Of a stretch of 64,000 nucleotides of DNA, positions 53,431 to 62,591 are shown one piece after another (the first letter of the stretch is position 1; every line of letters begins with the position of its first letter). Position numbers and translations under genes: made by a program. The notes below the pieces were generated by a model. The model saw only the letters and a program-made list of their open reading frames with translations, had not been told where the DNA came from and did no database searches. The DNA comes from Aliarcobacter sp. (lineage in GTDB: Bacteria > Campylobacterota > Campylobacteria > Campylobacterales > Arcobacteraceae): the NCBI GenBank assembly GCA_028690445.1, contig JAQVBE010000001.1, forward strand, positions 1-64,000, in the 5' to 3' direction.

Positions 53431-54657
53431 ATGCAACAACCAAATAGACTAAAACCTTTCTTTGAAAATATTCACTTTGAACGAGAAGATAATACCATGA
53501 TGGTAAATTTTGGACCACAACATCCATCCGCTCATGGTCAATTAAGACTTATCTTAGAACTTCAAGGTGAAGAAGTTGTAAAATCAAGACCAATGATTGG
53601 ATACCTTCATCGAGGTATGGAAAAAATGGCTGAAAATATGATGTATAACGAATTTTTACCAACAACTGATAGAATGGATTATATAGCAGCAACTTCAAAT
53701 AACTATGGATACGCACTTGCAATTGAAAAACTTCTAGGAATAGAAGCTCCAAGACGAGCTGAAATTATTAGAACAATGCTTTTAGAATTAAACAGAATTA
53801 CTTCACATCTTTTTTGGTTAGCAACTCATGCTCTTGATGTTGGTGCTATGTCTATGTTTCTTTATTGTTTTAGAGAAAGAGAATATGCAATGGACTTAAT
53901 TGAGGACTATTGTGGAGCAAGACTTACTCACAGTGCTGTTAGAATAGGTGGAGTTCCTTTGGATTTACCTAAAAATTGGATAACAGACTGTCTATCATTT
54001 TTAGATATATTAGAAACAGAGTTAAAAACTTATGAAGGACTTTTAACAGAAAATAGAATCTGGAAAATGAGACTTGAAAATGTTGGAGTTATTACACCTG
54101 AAATGGCAAAAAGTTGGGGATGTTCAGGTGTTGTTTTAAGAGGAAGTGGAATCAAATGGGATTTAAGAAAAGAGATGCCTTATGGTATTTATCCTGAACT
54201 TGATTTTGATATTCCCATTTCTGATACTTGTGACTCTTATGGAAGATATAAAATTTGTATTGCAGAAATAAGAGAATCTGGAAAAATCCTAAAACAATTA
54301 GTTCCTATGTATGAAGAATCAGAGACGCAATTAATGGCTCATGCACCAAATTATATTTCAGCTCCAAAAGAGCAAATTATGACTCAAAATTATTCTTTAA
54401 TGCAACACTTTGTTCTCGTAACTCAAGGTATGAGACCACCTATTGGTGAAGTTTATGTGGCAACTGAATCTCCAAAAGGAGAGTTGGGATATTTTGTTGT
54501 AAGTGATGGAAGTCCTTATGCATATAGAATGAAACTACGAACTCCTAGTTTCCAGCACACTGCACTTTTAGAAGAACTTTTAGTTGGATGTCAATTAGCA
54601 GATGTTGTTACAATTATTGGTAACTTAAATATCGTTTTTGGTGAAATAGATAGGTAG
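53431..54657 (+). CDS. nuoD: NADH-quinone oxidoreductase subunit D
   Basis: A 408-residue 49-kDa-type subunit lining the quinone site. Blocks visible are [100 protein letters not shown] and the C-terminal [21 protein letters not shown] lies before the ATG, 5 bases past nuoC. Confidence 0.97.
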   Translation: MQQPNRLKPFFENIHFEREDNTMMVNFGPQHPSAHGQLRLILELQGEEVVKSRPMIGYLHRGMEKMAENMMYNEFLPTTDRMDYIAATSNNYGYALAIEKLLGIEAPRRAEIIRTMLLELNRITSHLFWLATHALDVGAMSMFLYCFREREYAMDLIEDYCGARLTHSAVRIGGVPLDLPKNWITDCLSFLDILETELKTYEGLLTENRIWKMRLENVGVITPEMAKSWGCSGVVLRGSGIKWDLRKEMPYGIYPELDFDIPISDTCDSYGRYKICIAEIRESGKILKQLVPMYEESETQLMAHAPNYISAPKEQIMTQNYSLMQHFVLVTQGMRPPIGEVYVATESPKGELGYFVVSDGSPYAYRMKLRTPSFQHTALLEELLVGCQLADVVTIIGNLNIVFGEIDR

Positions 54658-54667
54658 AGGAAATATT

Positions 54668-54940
54668 ATGAAAAGATTTGATTTAAGATATTTAAAAGAT
54701 GACTTCTACACGAGAATGTTGGAACTCCTCGATAAACAAATTATACAAGATGAGGCAGCAATTATTATGTTTGAAATTGGAGATTTTAGTCATATCCAAA
54801 AATCAGCAGATGTAATTTATGAAGCTGGTTATACATTAATGAATTCATTAAAATTTAATGAAGTAGATTGGACAATTGTAGTAAAAAAAACAAAACCTGA
54901 AGAAAAAATTATAGTTGAAGAGAGCGAAAAAGATGAATAA
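54668..54940 (+). CDS. Small NuoE-like stand-in subunit of Campylobacterota complex I
   Basis: A 90-residue protein at the nuoE position. It has no cysteines at all, so it cannot hold the [2Fe-2S] cluster of true NuoE. It starts MKRFDLRYLKDDFYTRMLELL and ends in an acidic tail. Related small proteins replace NuoE in Campylobacter and Helicobacter complex I. It probably helps dock an alternative electron donor. Confidence 0.8.
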   Translation: MKRFDLRYLKDDFYTRMLELLDKQIIQDEAAIIMFEIGDFSHIQKSADVIYEAGYTLMNSLKFNEVDWTIVVKKTKPEEKIIVEESEKDE

Positions 54941-55730
54941 TATGGAACAAATTTTAAATAGTGATTTCATTATCTCTTTTGGAACTTTTATTGAAGATGA
55001 AAAATTAAACAATTCTATTTTAGGGGTTGTTAAAAATAATGGAGCAAAGTTTGTTTATATGCATCCTATTGATAATACTAAATTAAAGCCTTTTTATTCT
55101 CAACTTATTAAATATGAAGTGGGAAGTGAAGAAGGAATTTGTGCTTTATTATTAAATGCTTTTGCTTCAAATTGTGATGAAAAAACTAAAACTTTTTTAG
55201 ATGATTTAGACTTAGGATATATTAGTGCTGAAAGTAGTGCGGGAGAAGAAGAGTTTGACGAGGCTTTTGAAAACTCACAAAAATCTAAAGTTAAAACATT
55301 AATTATTGGAAATGACTTAATGAACCACGGAAGAGTAGAAAATATTGTTAAATTATTAGCAATATTTAAAAAATATTCAGATTTTAATTTAGTTGTTTTA
55401 AATGAAGACTTAGCAAAAAAAATAGATTCTTGCAAGAATTTTGATTTAAAAGAATTAGAAGAATTAAAGTCATTTAATGGAACTTTGGTTTATAAATTAA
55501 TAGATGAAAAAAATGATGAATTAATAGCTAGTCAAACTTTTGCAAATATTTCTAAAGTATCAAACGGTAATGAAGTTTTTGTAATATCAAAGAATGAGAA
55601 AATTAAAAGAGTATTAAAGATTGATGAAAATTTACATGGAACAATTGCAATATTAAAAACAAAAAATAATGAAAATATTTTTGATGGATATAAATATAGA
55701 CAAGTAAAGATTGAAAAGGTTGAAGCATAA
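54933..55730 (+). CDS. NuoF-position stand-in subunit of Campylobacterota complex I
   Basis: A 265-residue protein counted from ATG 54933, which has GAAGAG upstream and overlaps the previous stop; the in-frame ATG at 54915 is less well placed. It lacks the NuoF FMN/NADH glycine-rich motifs and the [4Fe-4S] cysteine motif; its three cysteines are scattered. The repeated FIISFGTFIEDEKLNNSILGVVKNNGAKFVYMHPID pattern recalls the degenerate NuoG-type domain, and the same pattern appears in NuoG of this operon. It shares one base with nuoG. Confidence 0.78.
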   Translation: MNNMEQILNSDFIISFGTFIEDEKLNNSILGVVKNNGAKFVYMHPIDNTKLKPFYSQLIKYEVGSEEGICALLLNAFASNCDEKTKTFLDDLDLGYISAESSAGEEEFDEAFENSQKSKVKTLIIGNDLMNHGRVENIVKLLAIFKKYSDFNLVVLNEDLAKKIDSCKNFDLKELEELKSFNGTLVYKLIDEKNDELIASQTFANISKVSNGNEVFVISKNEKIKRVLKIDENLHGTIAILKTKNNENIFDGYKYRQVKIEKVEA

Positions 55731-58204
55731 TGAGCGATATGATTACACTAACAATTGATGGTAAAGAAGTTCAAGCCAAAGATGGTGAATCTATTTTAAA
55801 TGTAGCAAGAGCAAATAATGTATTTGTTCCTGCTGTTTGTTATTTAACAAGATGTTCTCCAACACTTGCCTGTAGATTGTGTTTAGTTGAAGCTGATGGA
55901 AAACAAGTGTATGGCTGTAATACAAAAGTTAAAGCTGATATGAATATCTCAACAGTTACGCAAAACATTGAAAAAGAACGACGAGCAATTATGGAAGTTT
56001 ATGATGTAAACCATCCATTACAATGTGGTGTTTGTGACCAAAGTGGTGAGTGTGAATTACAAAACTATTCTTTATATATGAAAGTTGATTCTCAATCTTA
56101 TAGCATCAAAGATATTCACAGACCAACTGCTCATTGGGGAGTTATGAATTATGACCCAGCTTTATGTATTGTTTGTGAAAGATGTGTAACTGTATGTGAA
56201 GATATGGTTGGTTCAAAAGCTCTTAGTACGGTAAAAAGAGATTCTGATAATATTGATAAAGTATTTAAAGATGAGATGCCAAAAGATGCTTATGCTATGT
56301 GGAATAAACTTAATAAATCACTTATTGGTTATGATGCTGATGCCTGTACAAATTGTGGGGAGTGTATTTCAGCATGTCCAGTTGGAGCATTAGTTTCACA
56401 TGATTTTCAATATACTTCAAATGCTTGGGAACTTAAAAAAATACCAGCAGCAAATCCTCATTCATCTGATTGTGCATTTTTATATTATGATGTAAAACAT
56501 GAATCAATAGACAATCATGCAACTAAAAAAATTTATAGAGTAAATAGTGAACCTCATTATTCAACTGTAAATGGAGCTGGAAGATTTGCTTATGATTTTG
56601 AAAATAAAGTAGCTTTAAAAGATAAAGTTGCTTTTTCAAAAGCATTAGAAGCTTTCAAAAAAGCTAAAAATATTAAATTTAACTCTTATATTACAAATGA
56701 AGAAGCATTTATTTTACAAAAAATCGCTTCTAAAATGGGAGCAAATCTTGTAAATGAAGATGCAAGAAGATACCAAGAGTTTTTGAAAAATTACTCTAAA
56801 ACATCTGGAAAATCACTTTACTCATCAAAATTATCAGATGTACATAACTCAAACTTTGTAATTTCTGTAGGTTCATATTTAAAATCAGATTTACCAAATG
56901 CAAGATATGCGTTTAATAACTCTGTTACTATGAATAAAGGAAGTGGATTATATTTTCATCCAATAGCTGATCCAATTATGGAAAAAATTGGTAAAAAAGG
57001 TAAAACAACAGAGTTTATCTACCATGATGCGATGGTTGAAGAATCAATTTTATATTTTGTTTTATATAAATTTGCAAAAAATTTACCAGCCGAAGTTCAA
57101 GAATATATTGATTCATTTAAAGAAATGAAAACAAAAACTGTTGTTGAAGAAGTTAAAGAAACAGTTGTTGAAATGGTTGTTGATGAAGCAACAGGTGAAG
57201 AAAAAGAAGTTAAAAAAATTGTAACAAATAAAGTTTCAAAAGAAGTGAAGTATGAATATACAAAACTTGTCGAAGCTTTTGGAAAAGATGAAAAATTCCT
57301 TGATTTAGTAGATGAAATGTTAGTTAAAAAAGATAGCTTTTCTTTAATGGTTGGAGAAGATTTAATAACTCATCCAAATGCTGAGAATCTTGCAAAACTT
57401 TGTGGTTTAGTTGATAAATTTACGCAGTTTAATGTTGTAATTATCCCATCTCAAACAAATACTTTAGGTGTTGCACAAATTTGTACACTTTCATGTGAAG
57501 AGTCAGGATTTAGTGTTGGTTATAATGTAAAAGCAGATTTTGAACTTTCAGCTTTAGGTGATGGAGATTTAGATATTCCAGCTCTTAATCAACAAGAGGG
57601 AACTTATACAAATATTGATAAAAGAGTAATTCCTACAAATGCAGCTTTAGGATTTAATGGTTATACATTAAATGAAATTGCAAATGAACTTTTAAATGAA
57701 GATGTTGAATATACAATAGAATATACAGCAAAACTTCCTCTTGAAAAAGGTTATAAAGCTGTTGCATTTGATGATTTACCAAATAAATTTGGAAATGACC
57801 AAGTTGAATATAGAGGTTATGAATTAACTTCAAGTGAAACATTAACTCAAGATACAACAAAACAAATAGATGTAGAAAAATTTATTTTAGCTAATGATGA
57901 AATTCTAATTTACAAAGCAAATCCAATTAATCAATTTAATGAATTTACAGCAATTAGCCATGAATTTAAAGAAAATTTACAAGATGGAATTTTTTTCTCA
58001 AAAGCTATGTTTGAAAAACTTGAATTATCAGAGGATGATAAAGTAAAAGTAACTGCAAATAATCAAGAGTTAGAATTATTTGCTTTTGTTGATATTCAAA
58101 TAGATGGAGATATTCCTTATGTATCAACATTTATGAAAAATAGCCCATCAAATGCTTTATTTAATACTTATAGATTTAGTAAAGCAAAAGTAGTAAAGGC
58201 ATAA
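55730..58204 (+). CDS. nuoG: NADH-quinone oxidoreductase subunit G
   Basis: An 824-residue iron-sulfur subunit. The N-terminal [2Fe-2S] ferredoxin domain uses C37, C48, C51 and C63. HPLQCGVCDQSGEC is the His/Cys cluster, followed by CIVCERCVTVC and CTNCGECISACPVGAL for [4Fe-4S] clusters. The rest is a degenerate molybdopterin-type domain. Residues about 464-507 are a Val/Glu/Lys-rich insert. It takes electrons from the donor module and passes them to NuoI. Confidence 0.93.
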   Translation: MSDMITLTIDGKEVQAKDGESILNVARANNVFVPAVCYLTRCSPTLACRLCLVEADGKQVYGCNTKVKADMNISTVTQNIEKERRAIMEVYDVNHPLQCGVCDQSGECELQNYSLYMKVDSQSYSIKDIHRPTAHWGVMNYDPALCIVCERCVTVCEDMVGSKALSTVKRDSDNIDKVFKDEMPKDAYAMWNKLNKSLIGYDADACTNCGECISACPVGALVSHDFQYTSNAWELKKIPAANPHSSDCAFLYYDVKHESIDNHATKKIYRVNSEPHYSTVNGAGRFAYDFENKVALKDKVAFSKALEAFKKAKNIKFNSYITNEEAFILQKIASKMGANLVNEDARRYQEFLKNYSKTSGKSLYSSKLSDVHNSNFVISVGSYLKSDLPNARYAFNNSVTMNKGSGLYFHPIADPIMEKIGKKGKTTEFIYHDAMVEESILYFVLYKFAKNLPAEVQEYIDSFKEMKTKTVVEEVKETVVEMVVDEATGEEKEVKKIVTNKVSKEVKYEYTKLVEAFGKDEKFLDLVDEMLVKKDSFSLMVGEDLITHPNAENLAKLCGLVDKFTQFNVVIIPSQTNTLGVAQICTLSCEESGFSVGYNVKADFELSALGDGDLDIPALNQQEGTYTNIDKRVIPTNAALGFNGYTLNEIANELLNEDVEYTIEYTAKLPLEKGYKAVAFDDLPNKFGNDQVEYRGYELTSSETLTQDTTKQIDVEKFILANDEILIYKANPINQFNEFTAISHEFKENLQDGIFFSKAMFEKLELSEDDKVKVTANNQELELFAFVDIQIDGDIPYVSTFMKNSPSNALFNTYRFSKAKVVKA

Positions 58205-58205
58205 A

Positions 58206-59198
58206 ATGGAAACAAGTATCATTATAGAAACAATTGTAAAAGTAGTAGTTGTTCTTGCAGTTTTTTCTGCACTTGCAGGGTTTACAACTTATATTGAAAG
58301 AAAAGTTTTAGCATTTATGCAACGAAGACTAGGACCAACAAATGTTGGTCCTTATGGATTATTACAAATTGCAGCAGATGGAATTAAACTATTTTGTAAA
58401 GAAGATTTTATTCCTGCAAACGCAAATAAACCAATTTTTATGGTTGCGCCTTTGATAACTGCTGCAACTGCATTTATTGCAATGAGTGCGGTTCCATTCT
58501 TTCCAGAGTTTGAAATGTTTGGATATACAGTAAGACCAATTATCTCTGATATTAATGTGGGTGTTTTATTTGTAATGTCTGTGGGGGCTGTTGGACTTTA
58601 TGGACCACTTTTAGGTGGTATGAGTAGTGCGAATAAATGGGCATTACTAGGAGGTGCAAGAACTGCAATTCAACTTTTATCTTATGAAGTTGTATCAGGA
58701 CTTTCTCTTTTAGCACCACTTATGATGGTAGGAAGTTTATCTTTAATTGATATTAACAACTATCAATCAGGAGGAGTTAGTGATTGGATTATTTGGTCTC
58801 AACCATTAGCTTTTATTTTATTTACAATTGCTGGATTTGCAGAGACAAATAGAACACCATTTGACTTACTTGAGCACGAAGCTGAATTAGTTGCAGGTTA
58901 CGCAACGGAGTATTCAGGTATGAGATGGGGGATGTTCTTTATTGGAGAATATGCGAACCTTTTTACAATTTCATTTTTAATTACACTTATTTTCTTAGGT
59001 GGTTTTAATGATTTATGGTTTATTCCTGGTGGATTAGCAATTGTATTAAAAGTTATGGCTTTGATTTTTATCTTTTTATGGACAAGAGCTTCTTGGCCTC
59101 ATATTAGACCTGATCAATTAATGTGGTTATGTTGGAAAATATTAATGCCACTTGCAGTACTAAATATTTTAGTTACTGGTTTTGTGATGATGTTTTAG
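58206..59198 (+). CDS. nuoH: NADH-quinone oxidoreductase subunit H
   Basis: A 330-residue membrane subunit with about eight helices. The quinone-binding segments ERKVLAFMQRRLGPTNVGPYGLLQIAADGIKLFCKED and AETNRTPFDLLEHEAELVAGYATEYSGMRWGMFF are conserved. It starts one base after nuoG ends. It couples quinone reduction to the membrane arm. Confidence 0.97.
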   Translation: METSIIIETIVKVVVVLAVFSALAGFTTYIERKVLAFMQRRLGPTNVGPYGLLQIAADGIKLFCKEDFIPANANKPIFMVAPLITAATAFIAMSAVPFFPEFEMFGYTVRPIISDINVGVLFVMSVGAVGLYGPLLGGMSSANKWALLGGARTAIQLLSYEVVSGLSLLAPLMMVGSLSLIDINNYQSGGVSDWIIWSQPLAFILFTIAGFAETNRTPFDLLEHEAELVAGYATEYSGMRWGMFFIGEYANLFTISFLITLIFLGGFNDLWFIPGGLAIVLKVMALIFIFLWTRASWPHIRPDQLMWLCWKILMPLAVLNILVTGFVMMF

Positions 59199-59204
59199 GA
59201 GTTA

Positions 59205-59828
59205 ATGATGGAACTAAAAGATTTAAAAAATAGAGATGTATCCGATGGATATGTAATAGTTCAAGAAGATGATTATCCTAAAACTTCATGGGATATGTTA
59301 AAGCAAGTATTAGTGCGTTCTATAAAAGGTGAACTTTTTGTTGGTATGAGAATCACTTTTGGAATAATGTATCGGGCATTATTCAAAGATGAAATGGCAA
59401 CAGTTCAATATCCAAAAGAAAAATTACCAATAGGTCCAAGATACAGAGCTGTACATAAACTTCTTAGACTTTTAGAATCAGGTGAAGAAAGATGTATTGG
59501 TTGTGGACTTTGTGAAAAGATTTGTATTGCAAATTGTATTAGAATGGAAACAAGAATTGACGAAAATTCAAGAAAAGAAGTTATGCAATATACGATAAAC
59601 ATGGGAAGATGTATTTTCTGTGGATATTGTGCTGAGGTTTGTCCTGAACTTGCAATTGTTCATGGTGGAAGATACGAAAATTCAAGTGAACAAAGAGCAC
59701 ATTTTTCACTTAAAGAAGATATTTTAACATCTGCAAATGGTTTAGGTGCACAACTTGAATTTGAAGGATATGGTTCGGTGTCAAGCGATGCAGATAAAAA
59801 AATTAAAAAAACACCATTATCATACTAA
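59205..59828 (+). CDS. nuoI: NADH-quinone oxidoreductase subunit I
   Basis: A 207-residue subunit with two [4Fe-4S] clusters (CIGCGLCEKICIANC and CIFCGYCAEVCPE). The N-terminal part leads from a membrane-attached helix. There are two adjacent ATGs; the second (59208) has the better distance to AGGAG at 59198-59202, so the true start may be one codon later. Confidence 0.95.
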   Translation: MMELKDLKNRDVSDGYVIVQEDDYPKTSWDMLKQVLVRSIKGELFVGMRITFGIMYRALFKDEMATVQYPKEKLPIGPRYRAVHKLLRLLESGEERCIGCGLCEKICIANCIRMETRIDENSRKEVMQYTINMGRCIFCGYCAEVCPELAIVHGGRYENSSEQRAHFSLKEDILTSANGLGAQLEFEGYGSVSSDADKKIKKTPLSY

Positions 59829-59839
59829 GAGGAGTTTGA

Positions 59840-60421
59840 ATGTTTGAAATTATAGCTTTTATAATATTTTCCGTGTTAACTATTAGTATGTTTAGTATTA
59901 CAGTTTTAACAAATAATGCTTTATATGCATTAAGTTCCCTAGCTGCTGGAATGATTTTTATATCTGCATTTTTCTTTTTATTAAATGCAGACTTTTTAGG
60001 TGCCGTTCAAATAGTTGTTTATACGGGGGCTGTTATGGCTTTATATGCCTTTGGGATGATGTTTTTTGATTCATTATCAGAAGTAAAAGAGAAAATAAGA
60101 AATCCAAGATTAGTATTTTTACTTTCAGGAATTATTGCATTAATTGTAGTTGTTGTATTAATTGCTCCAGTTATTGGACAAAATCTTAAAGTTGATTATC
60201 CAATACATCCTGAATATGGGAATTCTGCTGATGTTGGAATTGTATTATTTACAAAATATTTAGTAGCTTTTGAATTAGCAGCTATTATGCTTCTTGTTGC
60301 AATGATTGGTGGAATCGTACTTGCAGGTAAAAAAATGAATGAATCATATTCAGAAATGAGAGAAGAAGAAATAGATGAAAAAATCAGACTTGAGAAAGCA
60401 TCTCAAAAGGAGATTAAATGA
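59840..60421 (+). CDS. nuoJ: NADH-quinone oxidoreductase subunit J
   Basis: A 193-residue membrane subunit with five predicted helices. The conserved FLGAVQIVVYTGAVMALYAFGMMF carries the pi-bulge helix, and VAFELAAIMLLVAMIGGIVL follows. AGGAG precedes the ATG. The charged C-terminal tail (about 165-193) lies in the cytoplasm. It overlaps nuoK by 4 bases. Confidence 0.95.
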   Translation: MFEIIAFIIFSVLTISMFSITVLTNNALYALSSLAAGMIFISAFFFLLNADFLGAVQIVVYTGAVMALYAFGMMFFDSLSEVKEKIRNPRLVFLLSGIIALIVVVVLIAPVIGQNLKVDYPIHPEYGNSADVGIVLFTKYLVAFELAAIMLLVAMIGGIVLAGKKMNESYSEMREEEIDEKIRLEKASQKEIK

Positions 60422-60717
60422 CTCTTAATGCTTATTTAATACTTTCAACAATTCTATTTTGTATTGGTTTAATAGGAGTAATTAGAAGAAAAAATGTATT
60501 AATGTTATTTTTCTCGACAGAAATTATGCTTAATGCCGTAAATGTTGGATTTGCAGCTATATCAAAATTTCATGGGGATTTAACAGGACAAATGTTTGCA
60601 TTTTTTATTATTGCAGTTGCTGCAAGTGAAGTAGCAATCGGGCTTGGATTACTTATCTTATGGTACAAAAGAACAGGTTCTATGAATTTAGATGATATTG
60701 CAAGAATGAAAGGGTAA
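60418..60717 (+). CDS. nuoK: NADH-quinone oxidoreductase subunit K
   Basis: A 99-residue membrane subunit with three helices. The conserved FSTEIMLNAVNVGF and AVAASEVAIGLGLLI carry the glutamates of the proton channel. AAGGAG lies just before the ATG within nuoJ. It ends 2 bases before nuoL. Confidence 0.96.
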   Translation: MTLNAYLILSTILFCIGLIGVIRRKNVLMLFFSTEIMLNAVNVGFAAISKFHGDLTGQMFAFFIIAVAASEVAIGLGLLILWYKRTGSMNLDDIARMKG

Positions 60718-60719
60718 GC

Positions 60720-62579
60720 ATGGAAAAATATATATATATTGCACTTTTTGCCCCATTAGTAGGCTCTCTTATTGCAGCATTGTTTTCAATGCAAAAGAAG
60801 ACGCTGTTTACTGGGTTATTTACATCTTTTATGTTAGCTGTTTCAATGTATGCATCTTTGAATCTTTTGTATTTTGTTTACACAACGGATACTACTTTTC
60901 ATGTAAATTTATTTGATTGGATTGTAATCGGGAATTTAGATATTCCTTTTGGATTTGTAGTTGATCAAGTAAGTGTTGTAATGATGAGTGTAGTAACAGT
61001 TGTATCTACAATGGTTCATATCCATTCTATTGGTTATATGGAACATGATAAGGGTTTTAATAGATATTTTTCATATCTTTCAGCTTTTGTATTTTCAATG
61101 TTAGTTCTTGTAATGAGTGATAACTTCGCAGTTTTATTTATAGGATGGGAAGGCGTTGGAGTTTGTTCATGGTTATTGATTGGTTTTTGGTATCACAAAG
61201 AATCGGCATCATGGGCTGCAAATGAAGCTTTTATTATGAATAGGGTTGGGGATTTAGGTTTACTTCTTGGGATGTTCCTAATCTATTGGAATATTGGAAG
61301 TTTACAATATGATATTGTATTTGCACAAATCTCTACTTTAGAAAATAGTACTCTAATTTGGATTGCAGGTTTATTATTTTTAGGAGCAATGGGAAAATCA
61401 GCACAATTTCCACTTCATACATGGTTAGCAGATGCAATGGAGGGACCAACTCCTGTTTCTGCTTTAATTCACGCAGCAACAATGGTAACAGCAGGAGTTT
61501 ATTTAGTTGTAAGAGCAAATGAACTTTATACTCTTGTTCCTGAAGTTGGATATGCGATTGCAATCTTAGGTGCTTTTGTGGCAATTTTTGCAGCTTCAAT
61601 GGCATTAGTTAATAATGATATGAAAAGAATCATTGCTTATTCAACACTATCACAATTGGGATATATGTTTGTAGCAGCGGGTCTTGGAGCTTATTGGGTT
61701 GCTTTATTTCATTTAGCGGCTCATGCATTTTTTAAATCAGTATTATTTTTGGGTGCTGGAAATGTTATGCATGCAATGGATGATGAATTAGATATTAGAA
61801 AAATGGGCGGTCTTCATAATAAAATGAAAGGAACTTCGATTATTATGACTATTGCTTCTTTAGCACTTGCAGGAATTTTCCCTCTTGCTGGATTTTTCTC
61901 AAAAGATAAAATACTTGAAGTAGCATTTAATGCAGATGCTATTATTTTATGGACAATATTATGGATAGCAGCTGGTTTAACTGCATTTTATTCATTTAGA
62001 CTTGTAATGAAAATTTTCTTTGGAACACAAAATTATTCTAACGAAGAGTTTCATCCACATGAAGCTAAAAACTTTGTAATCGCTGCAATGATTCCACTTG
62101 CAGTTTTAGCTGTAATTGCTGGTTGGTTTGAACACTCATTTATAGAGTTTGTTACTAAAGCTCTTCCAACTTGGGAAGCTAATAATATTAAACATTCAAC
62201 AACTTGGATATTGATTTTAGCTACGAGTGCTATGGCAATTGGTGGAATTTTACTTGCAGTGTTTAAATATAAGAAAGATGGATTTAGTAAATCTTGGGAA
62301 AATACGGCAATCTATAAATTACTAATTAACCAATATTTTATTCCGAAAATTTATGAAAATGTTATTTCAAAACCATATTATGCAATTTGTGTTTGGGCAT
62401 GGAAAACAATTGAAATAAAATTAATTGATACAACAGTTGATAGTTTAGCTCACCTTATTAATAAATTAGGCGTAAAAGCAAGACCAATTCAAACTGGAAA
62501 TTTATCATCATCGTTAAGACTTATGGCAGTTGGATTAATCTTAGGATTAGTTTTTGCCTTAGTTTTATCAGTACTTTAA
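60720..62579 (+). CDS. nuoL: NADH-quinone oxidoreductase subunit L
   Basis: A 619-residue antiporter-like proton-pumping subunit. It has DNFAVLFIGWEGVGVCSWLLIGFWYHKESA, KSAQFPLHTWLADAMEGPTPVSALIHAATMVTAGVYL and the long lateral helix and final anchor at the C terminus. AAAGGG lies just before the ATG. Length is typical. Confidence 0.97.
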   Translation: MEKYIYIALFAPLVGSLIAALFSMQKKTLFTGLFTSFMLAVSMYASLNLLYFVYTTDTTFHVNLFDWIVIGNLDIPFGFVVDQVSVVMMSVVTVVSTMVHIHSIGYMEHDKGFNRYFSYLSAFVFSMLVLVMSDNFAVLFIGWEGVGVCSWLLIGFWYHKESASWAANEAFIMNRVGDLGLLLGMFLIYWNIGSLQYDIVFAQISTLENSTLIWIAGLLFLGAMGKSAQFPLHTWLADAMEGPTPVSALIHAATMVTAGVYLVVRANELYTLVPEVGYAIAILGAFVAIFAASMALVNNDMKRIIAYSTLSQLGYMFVAAGLGAYWVALFHLAAHAFFKSVLFLGAGNVMHAMDDELDIRKMGGLHNKMKGTSIIMTIASLALAGIFPLAGFFSKDKILEVAFNADAIILWTILWIAAGLTAFYSFRLVMKIFFGTQNYSNEEFHPHEAKNFVIAAMIPLAVLAVIAGWFEHSFIEFVTKALPTWEANNIKHSTTWILILATSAMAIGGILLAVFKYKKDGFSKSWENTAIYKLLINQYFIPKIYENVISKPYYAICVWAWKTIEIKLIDTTVDSLAHLINKLGVKARPIQTGNLSSSLRLMAVGLILGLVFALVLSVL

Positions 62580-62591
62580 GGGGTTATGTAA

